From Pseudomonadales bacterium (lineage in GTDB: Bacteria; Pseudomonadota; Gammaproteobacteria; Pseudomonadales; UBA7239), in contig JANQLY010000011.1 in NCBI GenBank assembly GCA_028280345.1, positions 62,001 to 126,000 on the forward strand: 64,000 nucleotides of DNA, given 5' to 3'. This document shows, in pieces, positions 50,058-60,056 of the stretch. Both the position numbers and the translations under genes were made by a program. Within the stretch, counting starts at the first letter, position 1. Each line of letters starts with the position of its first letter. The notes under the pieces are model-generated. The model searched no databases, was not told the origin of the DNA, and saw nothing but the letters and a program-made list of their open reading frames with translations.

Positions 50058-50059
50058 TC

Positions 50060-51031
50060 ATGAAAAAAGTATCCGTTTTATTTAAAACCCTGTGTGTACT
50101 GCTTTGCAGTATTTCTCTCGCGAATGCTGAGCCGTTAAAAATTGGCTATTCCGATTGGCCCGGATGGGTCGCCTGGGAAGTCGGCATTGAAAAAGGCTGG
50201 TTTGAAGAAGCCGGTGTTGATGTGGAGTTTGAGTGGTTCGACTACGTTGCATCTATGGATGCATTTGCCGCAGGCAAACTCGACGCTGTGCCAATGACGA
50301 ATGGTGACACGCTAGTGACCGGTGCTACTGGTGGCAAGGGCATAATGATTTTGCTGAATGACTACAGTAACGGCAACGACATGGTAGTTGCTGCGCCGGG
50401 GATTAAATCGGTTGCAGATCTTAAAGGCAAAAAAGTCGGTGTTGAAATTGGCTTTGTTGGCCATCTGCTGTTATTGAATGCGCTGGAGAAAGCGGGTTTA
50501 ACAGAAACGGATGTTGAGCTTGTCAATGTGCCAACCAATGAAACGCCCCAGGTACTTGCCTCCGGTGATGTGAGCGCGATTGTGGCCTGGCAGCCGAACT
50601 CCGGTCAGGCGCTCAAGCAGGTTCCGGGTTCCACAGCTATTTATACCTCTGCTGATGAGCCTGGTCTTATCTACGACGTTCTGGCAGTGACGCCTGCTTC
50701 TTATGCAGCGCGTAAGGATGACTGGGCAAAAGTTATCAAGGTCTGGTACCGCATCGTCGATTTCATTAACGACCCGAAAACCCAGCCGGAAGCGTTGAGC
50801 ATTATGTCTGCCCGTGTTGGTTTAACGGCTGAAGAATATGCGCCGCTATTGGCGGGTACAAAAATCCTTACTTTGGAAGAAGCACAAGGTTTCTTTGCCA
50901 AGGGTGAAGGATTTAAATCCCTCTATGGCTCTTCCAAAATCTCCGACGATTTCAATCTGAAATACGAGGTTTACCCGGATGCTCAGGATATCGATAGCTA
51001 TATTGATGGTTCGCTGACGCTGGGTATGTAG
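50060..51031 (+). CDS. ABC transporter substrate-binding protein, guanidine operon
   Basis: A periplasmic SsuA/NrtA-like solute-binding protein of 323 residues with a signal peptide (about 1-23, cleavage after LANA). The opening of the mature part ([34 protein letters not shown]) is typical of this class. Being the first gene after a guanidine-I riboswitch and encoded with a guanidine-degrading set, it probably binds guanidine or a guanidinium compound. GGGAGG at 50048-50053 precedes the ATG. Confidence 0.88.
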   Translation: MKKVSVLFKTLCVLLCSISLANAEPLKIGYSDWPGWVAWEVGIEKGWFEEAGVDVEFEWFDYVASMDAFAAGKLDAVPMTNGDTLVTGATGGKGIMILLNDYSNGNDMVVAAPGIKSVADLKGKKVGVEIGFVGHLLLLNALEKAGLTETDVELVNVPTNETPQVLASGDVSAIVAWQPNSGQALKQVPGSTAIYTSADEPGLIYDVLAVTPASYAARKDDWAKVIKVWYRIVDFINDPKTQPEALSIMSARVGLTAEEYAPLLAGTKILTLEEAQGFFAKGEGFKSLYGSSKISDDFNLKYEVYPDAQDIDSYIDGSLTLGM

Positions 51032-51062
51032 TCAGTCTATAACAGAGCGGCGGGAGAGAACG

Positions 51063-52031
51063 ATGAGTCAGACAGAACCCTGGTTTGCGGTACGCACGGC
51101 ACTCAGTGCCCGTCGTACCCGGTTGCTGACTTTGGCTTCGTTCCTCCTGCCGTTGTTAGTCTGGTGTGCGGTCAGCTATTTACCGTTTGTCTGGCATCCG
51201 AAGGTTTCTATCACTGATCCCGGTGATGTGGGTTACTTCTCGGTGGGTATGCTCGCGGACAAGGAACTGTTTGCCGAGGAAGCGGCTAATATGCGTGAGC
51301 AGGGCAAGGCCGAACCACAAGGGTTTCGCGCCAACCCGGTTTATTTGCCGGCACCCCATGAGGTGGCGATAGCATTTTATACGGCGTTTACTACCGAGCC
51401 GAAACGGCGTAGTGAAAAATGGCTGCACGAGAGTTTGTGGCACAGTATTACGATTATTTTCTGGGGCTTCTTTCTCTCATCAATAATCGGGGTTCCGTTG
51501 GGTATTCTCTGTGGTACCTACATGGCCATTTCCCGCTTGCATGAACCGTTTGTTGAATTTTTCCGCTATCTGCCCGCGCCGGCATTTGGCGCATTGGCGG
51601 TGGCTATTCTCGGTATTCACGACGGGCCAAAAATAGCGATTATATTTATCGGTACCTTCTTTCAACAGGTATTGGTTGTCGCTAACACGACACGAAAGCT
51701 TGATATCGCATTGGTAGAAGCTGCGTTGACGCTCGGTGCAAATCGCATTCAGCTATTATTCCGTGTGGTCATTCCAGGCATCATTACGGATCTGTATCGC
51801 GATCTGCGCATTCTGTTGGGTTGGGCCTGGACTTATTTGATTGTGGCAGAGTTAATTGGTACTAGCTCAGGGATTACCTGGTTTATTACTCAGCAGGCGC
51901 GTTACAAAAATTTTGATAACGTTTATGCGGCGATCATTATGATCGGCATTATTGGTCTGGCCTCGGATTTGCTCCTCGCCTGGCTTGGTAAAAGAATGTT
52001 CCGCTGGGAAAAAGCTGCGGCGAAGGCGTAG
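51063..52031 (+). CDS. ABC transporter permease, guanidine operon
   Basis: An inner-membrane permease of 322 residues in the SsuC/NrtB family. A first TM (about 20-42) is followed by a long extracytoplasmic loop, then five further TMs with the coupling loop EAALTLGANRIQLLFRVVIPGI (about 220-241), which contacts the ATPase. It is encoded between the binding protein and ATPase genes, all under the guanidine riboswitch. Confidence 0.9.
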   Translation: MSQTEPWFAVRTALSARRTRLLTLASFLLPLLVWCAVSYLPFVWHPKVSITDPGDVGYFSVGMLADKELFAEEAANMREQGKAEPQGFRANPVYLPAPHEVAIAFYTAFTTEPKRRSEKWLHESLWHSITIIFWGFFLSSIIGVPLGILCGTYMAISRLHEPFVEFFRYLPAPAFGALAVAILGIHDGPKIAIIFIGTFFQQVLVVANTTRKLDIALVEAALTLGANRIQLLFRVVIPGIITDLYRDLRILLGWAWTYLIVAELIGTSSGITWFITQQARYKNFDNVYAAIIMIGIIGLASDLLLAWLGKRMFRWEKAAAKA

Positions 52032-52038
52032 GGGGTGA

Positions 52039-52977
52039 TTGGCTATGATGACTGAACTGGAATTGCAGAGTTATCTTGAGCAGGAAGAGGCGGTTAAAAA
52101 GCGCTTTGACAAACTCAAACAGCGCGATGTAATTTTGCAGGTCAATAATCTGAGTAAAAAATTCAAAACGCCGCAAGGTGAAGTCACGGCATTAAATAAT
52201 GTGAATTTTCAAACGCATCGCCGTGAATTTGTTTGCATTATCGGAGCGTCCGGTTGTGGTAAGTCAACCCTGATTCGTATTCTTGCCGGGCTTGAAAGTC
52301 CAAGCGATGGAGAGGTGTTGCTTGATGGCAAGCCGGTCATCGGTCCTGGACCTGATCGCGGCATGGTATTTCAGGGGTACACCCTGTTTCCGTGGTTGAC
52401 GGTAAAAAAGAATGTGATGTTTGGCTTGCAAATGCAGAAACACAGCCCGGCAGTGAGTGAAAGTGAGGCAATGCAATGGATCGATCTTGTCGGTCTTGAG
52501 AAATTTGCTGATGCCTACCCGCACCAGTTATCCGGTGGTATGAAACAACGTGTAGCGATTGCCAGGGCGCTTGCCAACAGACCGCGTATTCTGCTGATGG
52601 ATGAACCGTTTGGTGCACTGGATGCCCAAACCCGCGCCAAAGTGCAGGCATATCTGTTGGAGATCTGGCGCAATATTGATATTACGATTGTATTTATCAC
52701 CCATGATCTCGACGAAGCTATTTACCTCGCGGATCGGATTCTGGTGCTCAAACCCCACCCGGGTGAGGTATTGGAAATGATTGAAGTGCCGGTACGGCGT
52801 CCGCGTTCCCCTGAACAGTTTATCTCTACCGAGTTTCTTGCCACGAAAAAACGCCTTGAAGAGTTGATTCATCCGGTGCAGGAAGAGGAAGAAAATATTG
52901 AAGACAAACTCAATATGTTTCGCCTCACCAAAGTTGGTGATGATGTTGAGGGGGATATCGAGGACATCGAAGCATGA
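52039..52977 (+). CDS. ABC transporter ATPase, guanidine operon
   Basis: 312 residues. Walker [10 protein letters not shown], the Q-loop near [11 protein letters not shown], the signature LSGGMKQR and Walker [13 protein letters not shown] are intact, as in SsuB/NrtD-type ATPases. An N-terminal extension of about 35 residues and an acidic C-terminal tail ([11 protein letters not shown]) exceed the usual length. The start at ATG 52045 (MMTEL) lies close behind the ORF's first ATG and is an equal option. Confidence 0.92.
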   Translation: MAMMTELELQSYLEQEEAVKKRFDKLKQRDVILQVNNLSKKFKTPQGEVTALNNVNFQTHRREFVCIIGASGCGKSTLIRILAGLESPSDGEVLLDGKPVIGPGPDRGMVFQGYTLFPWLTVKKNVMFGLQMQKHSPAVSESEAMQWIDLVGLEKFADAYPHQLSGGMKQRVAIARALANRPRILLMDEPFGALDAQTRAKVQAYLLEIWRNIDITIVFITHDLDEAIYLADRILVLKPHPGEVLEMIEVPVRRPRSPEQFISTEFLATKKRLEELIHPVQEEEENIEDKLNMFRLTKVGDDVEGDIEDIEA

Positions 52978-53074
52978 GTAACTATTTAATGCTAACCAGC
53001 AGTGTGGACGGCCATACTGACTTATACGCTGCGGGACGGCCCGCAACAAAGCACTATGGAGTATATGAAACAAG

Positions 53075-53140
53075 ATGTTAGGCCTTGGTATTACAACAGC
53101 AATGATTATTGCGGGACTCTGGGTGATCTTTCATTTCTAG
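53075..53140 (+). CDS. Possible 21-aa single-membrane-segment protein
   Basis: ATG 53075 opens a frame encoding MLGLGITTAMIIAGLWVIFHF and then a stop. Almost the whole peptide is one hydrophobic helix, as in small transporter accessory subunits. It fills the otherwise empty 176-bp gap between the ATPase gene and the next enzyme gene. Upstream GGAG (53058-53061) is 13 nt away, which is long. It may be chance, but its place in a transporter operon deserves attention. Confidence 0.35.
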   Translation: MLGLGITTAMIIAGLWVIFHF

Positions 53141-53165
53141 TCCGCAAGTTTTTTTGGAGGGCGAA

Positions 53166-53900
53166 ATGATGACAACAGAAATTCTTTATCAAGATACACT
53201 GCCCGGTGGTTCTCACTGGTCATTTACTGTAAGGCGTGGTTTGAGTTTGCGCCTTGTTGATGTGCAAGGCGGCGCCAATGTAGGGGCGCTGTTTTATAAC
53301 CCGCAGAATATGCTTGAGCGCTATAACGCACCGGATACCCTTAAATGTCAACATACCTTCAAGTTAACTCAGGGTAACTGTCTCTATTCCGATATGGGGA
53401 GAATCTTTTGCTCCATCGTGCGCGATGACTGTGGCTGGCACGATACGGTATGCGGCAATACTACAAAAAAACATGTTCGTGAAAAATGGGGTGAGCGTAC
53501 CTACCAGGAGTATAAAAATGGCTGGTACCAGAATGGTTACGATGCGTTTCTGGTTGAGCTTGCCAAGTACGGTCTCGGTCGCAAGGATATGGCAGCTAAT
53601 CTCAATCTTTTTAGCAAAATTGAAGTTGATGCTGTGGGCGATCTTGCCTATGTAGAAAATCATTCATCAGCCGGGCAGTGCATCGAGCTGCGCTTTGAAA
53701 TGGATACACTGGTATTGCTACATACCTGTCCCCATCCATTAAATCCTGCTGCGACATATCCGAAAAACCCGGTGACTTATCAGCTGTTTGAATCTGCCCC
53801 TTTATCCGATGACGATGAATGCAAAAATCACTGTCCGGAAAATCAGCGGGGTTTTGATAATAACCGTCTTTATAACCTGGGTATCGGAGGTGTTGCATGA
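53166..53900 (+). CDS. Urea-carboxylase-associated protein / carboxyguanidine deiminase subunit
   Basis: 244 residues, a member of the paired urea-carboxylase-associated proteins (UAAP), shown in pseudomonads to form carboxyguanidine deiminase CgdAB. It removes nitrogen from carboxyguanidine to give allophanate. Conserved segments include [46 protein letters not shown] and [10 protein letters not shown], with Cys and His residues suited to metal binding. ATG 53166 has GGAGG at 53156-53160; the in-frame TTG at 53154 is rejected. It overlaps its partner by 4 bp. Confidence 0.9.
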   Translation: MMTTEILYQDTLPGGSHWSFTVRRGLSLRLVDVQGGANVGALFYNPQNMLERYNAPDTLKCQHTFKLTQGNCLYSDMGRIFCSIVRDDCGWHDTVCGNTTKKHVREKWGERTYQEYKNGWYQNGYDAFLVELAKYGLGRKDMAANLNLFSKIEVDAVGDLAYVENHSSAGQCIELRFEMDTLVLLHTCPHPLNPAATYPKNPVTYQLFESAPLSDDDECKNHCPENQRGFDNNRLYNLGIGGVA

Positions 53901-54541
53901 TCAGGCACAGTGATTTGCAAGTTGATAACGCGATGTATAGCGAGGTAATACCTGCGGGTGATTATTTTATGAAGACCCTGGGTGAAGGGCAGACTATGCG
54001 TATTCTTGATCTTGAAGGCAATCAGGCGGCGGACACGTTGTTTTATAGTGCGTCAGATCCGACTGAGCGCTACAGTGCGATGGATACTATTCGCGAGCAG
54101 GGTAATGTTTATCTCACTGCCGGTACCGTGTTGATGACGAATGAGAACAACCCGATGCTGGAAATTGTTGCGGATACCTGTGGTCGTCACGATACGCTCG
54201 GGGGAGCCTGCGCAACAGAGTCGAATACCGTGCGTTATTCTCTGGAAAAGAAATGCATGCATGCTTGTCGCGATAGCTGGATGCTGGCGGTAGCTGAAAA
54301 TGAAGAGTTTGGTATGACCAAGCGGGATATCACACACAATATCAACTTCTTTATGAACGTGCCGATTACACCTGAAGGTGGTTTGACATTCGAAGATGGT
54401 ATTAGTGATGCAGGAAAATATGTTGAGTTCAAGGCATTGATGGATGTCATTGTGCTGATTTCAAACTGTCCGCAGTTAAATAATCCTTGTAACGCGTACA
54501 ACCCAACACCGGTAGAGGTGTTGGTCTGGGATCAGGAATAA
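53897..54541 (+). CDS. Urea-carboxylase-associated protein / carboxyguanidine deiminase, second subunit
   Basis: 214 residues, the paralogous partner of the preceding protein. It shares [31 protein letters not shown], a glycine-rich turn and a metal-suited [11 protein letters not shown], and ends in an [21 protein letters not shown] segment typical of the family. The two subunits together should form the carboxyguanidine deiminase. The 4-bp overlap (ATGA) suggests coupled translation. Confidence 0.9.
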   Translation: MIRHSDLQVDNAMYSEVIPAGDYFMKTLGEGQTMRILDLEGNQAADTLFYSASDPTERYSAMDTIREQGNVYLTAGTVLMTNENNPMLEIVADTCGRHDTLGGACATESNTVRYSLEKKCMHACRDSWMLAVAENEEFGMTKRDITHNINFFMNVPITPEGGLTFEDGISDAGKYVEFKALMDVIVLISNCPQLNNPCNAYNPTPVEVLVWDQE

Positions 54542-54557
54542 ATAATCGGGCGGGCCA

Positions 54558-57500
54558 ATGTTTAACAAGGTATTAATAGCAAACCGCGGCGCGATTGCGG
54601 TACGTATTATTCGTACGCTCAAGTCACTATCAGTGGGTTCTGTGGTGGTGTATTCAGAGGAAGACCGTGATTCACTACATGTGCAACTTGCAGACGAGGC
54701 GCACTGCCTTGGCAGTGGACCGGCAAAACAAACCTATCTGGACCAGGACAAACTGTTTGCTGTAGCAAAACAGAGCGGTGCCGAAGCGATTCATCCTGGC
54801 TATGGCTTTCTCAGTGAGAATCCGGACTTTGTCGAACGCTGTGAACGGGAGGGGGTAGTATTTATTGGCCCGACCGCACAGCAAATGCGCGTTTTTGGTC
54901 TGAAACACACAGCCCGTGAACTGGCTGAACAGTCGCAGGTGCCTTTGTTGCCCGGAACAGATTTGCTGGAGTCCAGGGAGCAGTCACTGGTTGAAGCAGA
55001 CCGAATCGGCTATCCAGTGATGATTAAAAGTACCGCCGGAGGTGGTGGTATTGGTATGCAGGTTTGCCACAGTGCCGAAGAATTGAGTGATGCCTATGAC
55101 TCCGTAAAGCGCCTGAGTGAGAACAACTTTGCCAATGCAGGCGTGTTTCTCGAAAAATTTATTGAGCATGCACGCCATATTGAAGTACAGATTATCGGGG
55201 ATGGTTACGGTACGGTTGTCGCACTCGGGGAACGGGACTGTTCCAGTCAGCGTCGTAACCAAAAGGTTATTGAAGAGGCGCCGGCGGCAAATCTCAATGA
55301 ACAAATCCGCAAAGATCTTATTGCAACAGCGGTTCGTCTCGGTGAGTCGGTACAGTATCGCAATGCGGGTACGGTGGAATTTGTTGTCGATGCCAAAACA
55401 CAGGCGTTCTATTTTCTCGAGGTAAATACGCGCTTGCAGGTAGAGCACGGTGTCACCGAGGAAGTATTTGGTGTGGATCTCGTGCAGTGGATGTTGCAGG
55501 TGGCTGCAGGGGAAATGCCCGATCTGCAAGCAGCGCGCAACAGTCTGAAACCTGCGGGGCACGCGATTCAGGTACGTATCTATGCCGAAGATCCGGCGAA
55601 GAACTTTCAACCCTGTGCGGGTTTGCTCAGTGAGGTGATCTGGCCAGAGCAGCCGACCTGTCGTATTGATAGTTGGGTAGAGAGTGGAACCAATGTAGCG
55701 CCGTTTTACGATCCGATGATCGCCAAGGTGATTGTGAAGGCAGAGGAACGCGATAGCGCGATAGCTAATTTATCTGCAGTGCTCGCAAACACATCGCTCT
55801 ATGGTATCGAAACGAACCTTGCCTATTTGCAGACGCTGTTGCAGCTACCCATTTTCTGCAGCGGTGAGATGTTTACCCGCTACCTCAATGATCACAATTA
55901 CAGTGCGGCGACATTGGATGTGATCAGTGGCGGTACGATGACAACAGTGCAGGATTATCCGGGCCGCTGTGGCTATTGGGATGTGGGAGTGCCGCCATCA
56001 GGACCATTTGACAGTTTGTCGTTCCGCCTTGGCAATCGACTACTTGGCAATGATGAAAATGCAGCGGGGCTTGAAATTACATTGAACGGCCCGACACTGG
56101 TATTTAATCAGGCAACGGCGATTGTGCTGTGTGGTGCTGACATGCAGGCGAGCCTGGATGGTGAGGCGGTGCCATTTTGGCAAGTGGTGGCCATTGAGCC
56201 AGGGCAACGTTTGCAAATCGGCAAGGTACAACAGCAGGGTGCGCGCAGTTATCTGCTGGTTCAGGGAGGAATACAGTGCCCGGAATATCTCGGTTCGCGA
56301 TCAACATTTACACTCGGGCAGTTTGGCGGTCATGCGGGTCGGGTTTTGCAAGCCGGTGATGTACTGCACCTTAAGGACTCGTCTTCATTGTCATCAGGTG
56401 AAACACAACTGGCTGCAGCAAGCATACCGTCTATTACAACAACGAGTCTCTGGCAGTTGCGGGTCATTTATGGTCCCCACGGTGCGCCGGACTTTTTCAC
56501 TGATGAAGATATCGAAACACTTTTTGCTACAGAGTGGGAAGTTCACTATAACTCGAGCCGTACCGGGATTCGTCTGATTGGGCCAAAGCCGCAATGGGCG
56601 CGCAGCGATGGTGGTGAAGCAGGCATGCACCCATCCAATATTCACGATAATGCCTACGCAGTGGGAACAGTGGACTTCACAGGTGATATGCCAGTGATTC
56701 TCGGGCCGGATGGCCCTTCGCTCGGTGGCTTTGTCTGTCCGGCAACGGTGATTCAGGCTGATCTGTGGAAACTTGGACAATTGAAAGCCGGTGACAAATT
56801 GCGCTTTGTGCCGGTATCCATGGAAGATGCGGTACAGACTTGGCAGTCACAACAGCAGTCCATCGTAAATCTGGAGCCCAGTGAGACAACCTTGCCTGTG
56901 GCGAGTGTTACAACACCGGTACTCAAGAGTCTGAGCCGCGAAAGTAATGGCGTGGAGGTCTGTTATCGTCCGAGCGGTGATGACTTTTTATTGATTGAAT
57001 ACGGCCCGTTAGTGCTCGATATTGAGCTGCGCTTTCGTGTGCATGCTCTGATGTTGTGGTTACAGGACAACCCGTTGGCCGGTATGGCAGAACTGACGCC
57101 AGGAATACGTTCTTTGCAAGTCCACTACAATCCCTTGCAACTGAGTCTTGCGGACTTGCTTGAACATCTGGAACGGGCAGAAAGTGAACTCGGTGACTGC
57201 GCTGATATGACCGTGCCGACACGTATTGTGCGTTTGCCAATTAGCTGGAATGACAGTGCATGCCAGCTTGCAGTGGAAAAGTATATGCAGTCTGTGCGCG
57301 CAGATGCACCGTGGTGTCCGGATAATATTGAATTCATTCGCCGTATCAATGGCCTTGATAGTGTCGAAGCGGTTAAACAGATTGTTTTTGATGCATCCTG
57401 GTTGGTGATGGGATTGGGTGATGTATATCTCGGTGCGCCGGTGGCAACGCCACTTGATCCACGTCACCGCCTTGTTACTACCAAATATAATCCGGCGCGT

Positions 57501-58172
57501 ACCTGGACGGCGGAAAACTCTGTGGGTATTGGTGGTTCCTATCTTTGTGTTTACGGTATGGAAGGACCGGGTGGTTATCAGTTTATTGGTCGTACCTTGC
57601 AAATGTGGAATCGCTTTCGCACGACAAAAGATTTTAGTCGACCCTGGTTGTTGCGTTTCTTTGATCAGATCCAGTTTTATGAAGTGGACGCAGAAGAACT
57701 GTTGCAGATTCGGGAAGATTTTCCCCTCGGAAACTATTCACTGCAAACGGAGTCCAGTGAGTTTTCCTTACAAGCATATCAACAGTTTCTCAGCGAGAAT
57801 CACGCGGAAATATCGACTTTTACCGAAAAGCGCGAACAGGCCTTTGCAGAAGAGTTGCAGCGCTGGATTGACAGTGGCCAGATTAACTTTGAATCGGAGT
57901 CTGTGGCGCTGGATGCTGAAATAGAAGAAGCAGAGCTCGCAGATAATGAGATGGCAGTAGAAAGCCCGGTAGCGGGTAATGTGTGGAAGGTGCTTGTTGC
58001 CGAAGGAGACTTTGTGACAGAGGGTACGCCATTAATGATTCTGGAATCGATGAAAATGGAGATTGAAGTGTTTGCGCCAGCTGCCGGTGTTGTCGGTGAG
58101 CTAATAAAGCACGAGGGTGCAGCACTGAATGCAGGGGAGCGTGTGGCTATCCTGAATATGGCGGACAGTTAA
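54558..58172 (+). CDS. Biotin-dependent guanidine/urea carboxylase
   Basis: 1204 residues. An N-terminal biotin carboxylase domain (1-450, AIHPGYGFLSENPDFVERC and an ATP-grasp core) is followed by two KipA/KipI-type carboxyltransferase domains (about 455-760 with GGTMTTVQDYPGRCGYWDVGVPPSGPF, then about 795-1010). A C-terminal biotinyl domain carries Lys1166 in ESMKMEIE. Enzymes of this build next to UAAP genes and a guanidine riboswitch carboxylate guanidine rather than urea. Which substrate is preferred here cannot be decided from sequence alone. The gene lies 16 bp after the UAAP pair. Confidence 0.93.
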   Translation: MFNKVLIANRGAIAVRIIRTLKSLSVGSVVVYSEEDRDSLHVQLADEAHCLGSGPAKQTYLDQDKLFAVAKQSGAEAIHPGYGFLSENPDFVERCEREGVVFIGPTAQQMRVFGLKHTARELAEQSQVPLLPGTDLLESREQSLVEADRIGYPVMIKSTAGGGGIGMQVCHSAEELSDAYDSVKRLSENNFANAGVFLEKFIEHARHIEVQIIGDGYGTVVALGERDCSSQRRNQKVIEEAPAANLNEQIRKDLIATAVRLGESVQYRNAGTVEFVVDAKTQAFYFLEVNTRLQVEHGVTEEVFGVDLVQWMLQVAAGEMPDLQAARNSLKPAGHAIQVRIYAEDPAKNFQPCAGLLSEVIWPEQPTCRIDSWVESGTNVAPFYDPMIAKVIVKAEERDSAIANLSAVLANTSLYGIETNLAYLQTLLQLPIFCSGEMFTRYLNDHNYSAATLDVISGGTMTTVQDYPGRCGYWDVGVPPSGPFDSLSFRLGNRLLGNDENAAGLEITLNGPTLVFNQATAIVLCGADMQASLDGEAVPFWQVVAIEPGQRLQIGKVQQQGARSYLLVQGGIQCPEYLGSRSTFTLGQFGGHAGRVLQAGDVLHLKDSSSLSSGETQLAAASIPSITTTSLWQLRVIYGPHGAPDFFTDEDIETLFATEWEVHYNSSRTGIRLIGPKPQWARSDGGEAGMHPSNIHDNAYAVGTVDFTGDMPVILGPDGPSLGGFVCPATVIQADLWKLGQLKAGDKLRFVPVSMEDAVQTWQSQQQSIVNLEPSETTLPVASVTTPVLKSLSRESNGVEVCYRPSGDDFLLIEYGPLVLDIELRFRVHALMLWLQDNPLAGMAELTPGIRSLQVHYNPLQLSLADLLEHLERAESELGDCADMTVPTRIVRLPISWNDSACQLAVEKYMQSVRADAPWCPDNIEFIRRINGLDSVEAVKQIVFDASWLVMGLGDVYLGAPVATPLDPRHRLVTTKYNPARTWTAENSVGIGGSYLCVYGMEGPGGYQFIGRTLQMWNRFRTTKDFSRPWLLRFFDQIQFYEVDAEELLQIREDFPLGNYSLQTESSEFSLQAYQQFLSENHAEISTFTEKREQAFAEELQRWIDSGQINFESESVALDAEIEEAELADNEMAVESPVAGNVWKVLVAEGDFVTEGTPLMILESMKMEIEVFAPAAGVVGELIKHEGAALNAGERVAILNMADS

Positions 58173-58182
58173 AGAGTTTACG

Positions 58183-59955
58183 ATGAAACAGCTAACCATT
58201 GAGGATTTGCTCACACAATATCGGGAAGGTGTAACAACGCCCCGTGAGGTGGTGCAAAAGGCACTTGCACAAATTGACGAACAACGGGACTTTAATGCCT
58301 GGATTACGGTATTAAGTACTGAGCAACTGGAGCCCTGGCTAAAAAATCTTGAGCAGCAGTCGATGGATGAGCTGCCGTTATACGGTGTTCCATTTGCGAT
58401 CAAGGATAATATTGATCTTGCCAATGTGCCCACCAGTGCCGCCTGCCCGGAATTTACCTACGTGCCGAAAGAGTCGGCTTTTGTTGTGCAGTGCTTGCTT
58501 GATGCGGGAGCGATTCCACTGGGCAAAACCAATCTTGACCAGTTTGCAACGGGGCTTGTGGGTACGCGTTCGCCACAGCCCTACGGTATTTGTAAAAATG
58601 CCACGCATGAGGATTATATATCCGGTGGTTCGTCATCGGGCTCGGCAGTCGCGTTGGCACTGGGTCAGGTGTGTTTTGCGCTTGGCACCGATACGGCGGG
58701 TTCAGGCAGGGTGCCAGCGGCGTTTAATAATCTGGTGGGCTATAAACCGGGTAAAGGATTATTGAGTACGCGCGGCGTAGTACCCGCGTGTCGCTCTCTT
58801 GATTGTGTCTCTGTTTTTACACATAGCGCGGTAGATGCGAATATCGTGATGGATGTAGCAGCTGTAGAAGATAAAGAAGATACCTATAGTTGTGCGTTTC
58901 ACTTTGCCAATCGCAATCAGCGCTTTGGTGCAGTCACTGATGCGCTTGTCATCGGTGTGCCGGAGGATGTGGAAACGTTTGGCGATGATGAAACCCTGGT
59001 TTTATTTGAGGGAGCGCAGAGACGCTTTGAAGCACTCGGCCACCGCATTGAGAAAATTGATTTTAGTCCGTTTGTGGCCGCGGCGAAATTGCTGTACGAG
59101 GGACCCTGGGTCACCGAGCGTTTTCTCGCTGTGGAAACTCTACTGAAAGCAAACCCGGGTGCCTTGCTACCGGTTACCCGGGAAATTATCCGCCAGGGTG
59201 ACCCTGAATATAATCCATCGGCTAGTGCGGCAGCACTATTTTCGGCGCAGTACCAATTGCAGGCCTATAAAAAACAGTGTGACGAGTTGCTCACACAGGT
59301 TGATTGCATTGTGACGCCGACGACGCCTTCTCACTACACGATTGATGAGGTGAACAACGATCCGGTGACATTGAATAGCCGGCTGGGCTATTACACTAAT
59401 TTCATGAATTTGCTCGACTACAGTGCAGTTGCTGTGCCGGCGGGTTTCAGAGCAGATGGGCGACCTTTCGGCGTTACTATTTTTGGGGCAGCGTTAAGCG
59501 ATAAGTTTCTGCTATCAATAGCCGGGCAGTTTAATGGTGAAGGCCCGAGCGGGGATGTTGCCGATGGCAGTATTGCGGTTGTAGTTTGTGGTGCTCATTT
59601 ACAAGGATTGCCTTTGCATTGGCAATTGGCTCAACGCCATGCCAGTCTGGTGGAAAAAACGACCACTGCACCAAGCTACCGCTTTTATGCTTTGTCTGGC
59701 GGGCCACCCTGGCGCCCGGGTTTGATTCGGGATGAGCAGGCTGGTGCAGCGATTGAGGTGGAAGTCTGGAAAATGCCCGCTGAGGAATTCGGCTCATTTG
59801 TTGCCGGTATCCCTCAGCCCTTGGGAATTGGCAAGGTAGAGCTTGCCAATGGTCGCTGGGAAAACAGCTTCATTTGTGAACCTTGTGGCATAGAGGGCGC
59901 TGAGGAAATTACCCATATTGGTAGTTGGCGCCAGTATATGAAAAACAAAATATAA
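58183..59955 (+). CDS. atzF: Allophanate hydrolase
   Basis: Cleaves allophanate to ammonia and CO2, the last step of guanidine breakdown. The 590-residue product has an N-terminal amidase-signature domain with Lys74 in FAIKDNID, the cis-Ser in ISGGSSSGSAVA and the nucleophile Ser174 in GTDTAGSGR. The C-terminal allophanate-hydrolase domain (about 470-590) is the AtzF/DUR1 type. It is 10 bp after the carboxylase and closes the operon. Confidence 0.93.
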   Translation: MKQLTIEDLLTQYREGVTTPREVVQKALAQIDEQRDFNAWITVLSTEQLEPWLKNLEQQSMDELPLYGVPFAIKDNIDLANVPTSAACPEFTYVPKESAFVVQCLLDAGAIPLGKTNLDQFATGLVGTRSPQPYGICKNATHEDYISGGSSSGSAVALALGQVCFALGTDTAGSGRVPAAFNNLVGYKPGKGLLSTRGVVPACRSLDCVSVFTHSAVDANIVMDVAAVEDKEDTYSCAFHFANRNQRFGAVTDALVIGVPEDVETFGDDETLVLFEGAQRRFEALGHRIEKIDFSPFVAAAKLLYEGPWVTERFLAVETLLKANPGALLPVTREIIRQGDPEYNPSASAAALFSAQYQLQAYKKQCDELLTQVDCIVTPTTPSHYTIDEVNNDPVTLNSRLGYYTNFMNLLDYSAVAVPAGFRADGRPFGVTIFGAALSDKFLLSIAGQFNGEGPSGDVADGSIAVVVCGAHLQGLPLHWQLAQRHASLVEKTTTAPSYRFYALSGGPPWRPGLIRDEQAGAAIEVEVWKMPAEEFGSFVAGIPQPLGIGKVELANGRWENSFICEPCGIEGAEEITHIGSWRQYMKNKI

Positions 59956-59999
59956 GCAGACAACTAGTTAGTAACGTTTTTTAAAAGAGAGAAACCCTC

Positions 60000-60016
60000 G
60001 GGGAGCCAAGCTCCCC
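60000..60016. terminator. Hairpin between the guanidine operon and the porin
   Basis: GGGGAGC (60000-60006) pairs with GCTCCCC (60010-60016) over three bases. An A-rich stretch to the left gives U-rich RNA on the minus strand (TTTCTCTCTTTT), so it probably ends the porin transcript. The plus side has no T-run. Confidence 0.6.
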
Positions 60017-60056
60017 TCGAGCTTCCTTTCGGAGTGTTTCCTTTCAGACTTGCCTG

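Larger units (their letters stand above)
49653..50059. other. Regulatory region of the guanidine operon
   Basis: 407 bp without a protein gene, divergent from the glucosylglycerate operon. In order it holds two NtrC-like dyads (49709-49725 and 49741-49757), a weak -24/-12 element (49797-49812), an inverted repeat TGGTGA-GCGAA-TCACCA (49841-49857), the guanidine-I riboswitch (49880-49999) and an expression platform up to the ribosome-binding site. Confidence 0.75.

Noticed and set aside
52975..53082. Short frame [11 protein letters not shown]... (35 codons) starting at the end of the ATPase gene
   Set aside because: Mixed composition, no hydrophobic or structured character, and no ribosome-binding site of its own.
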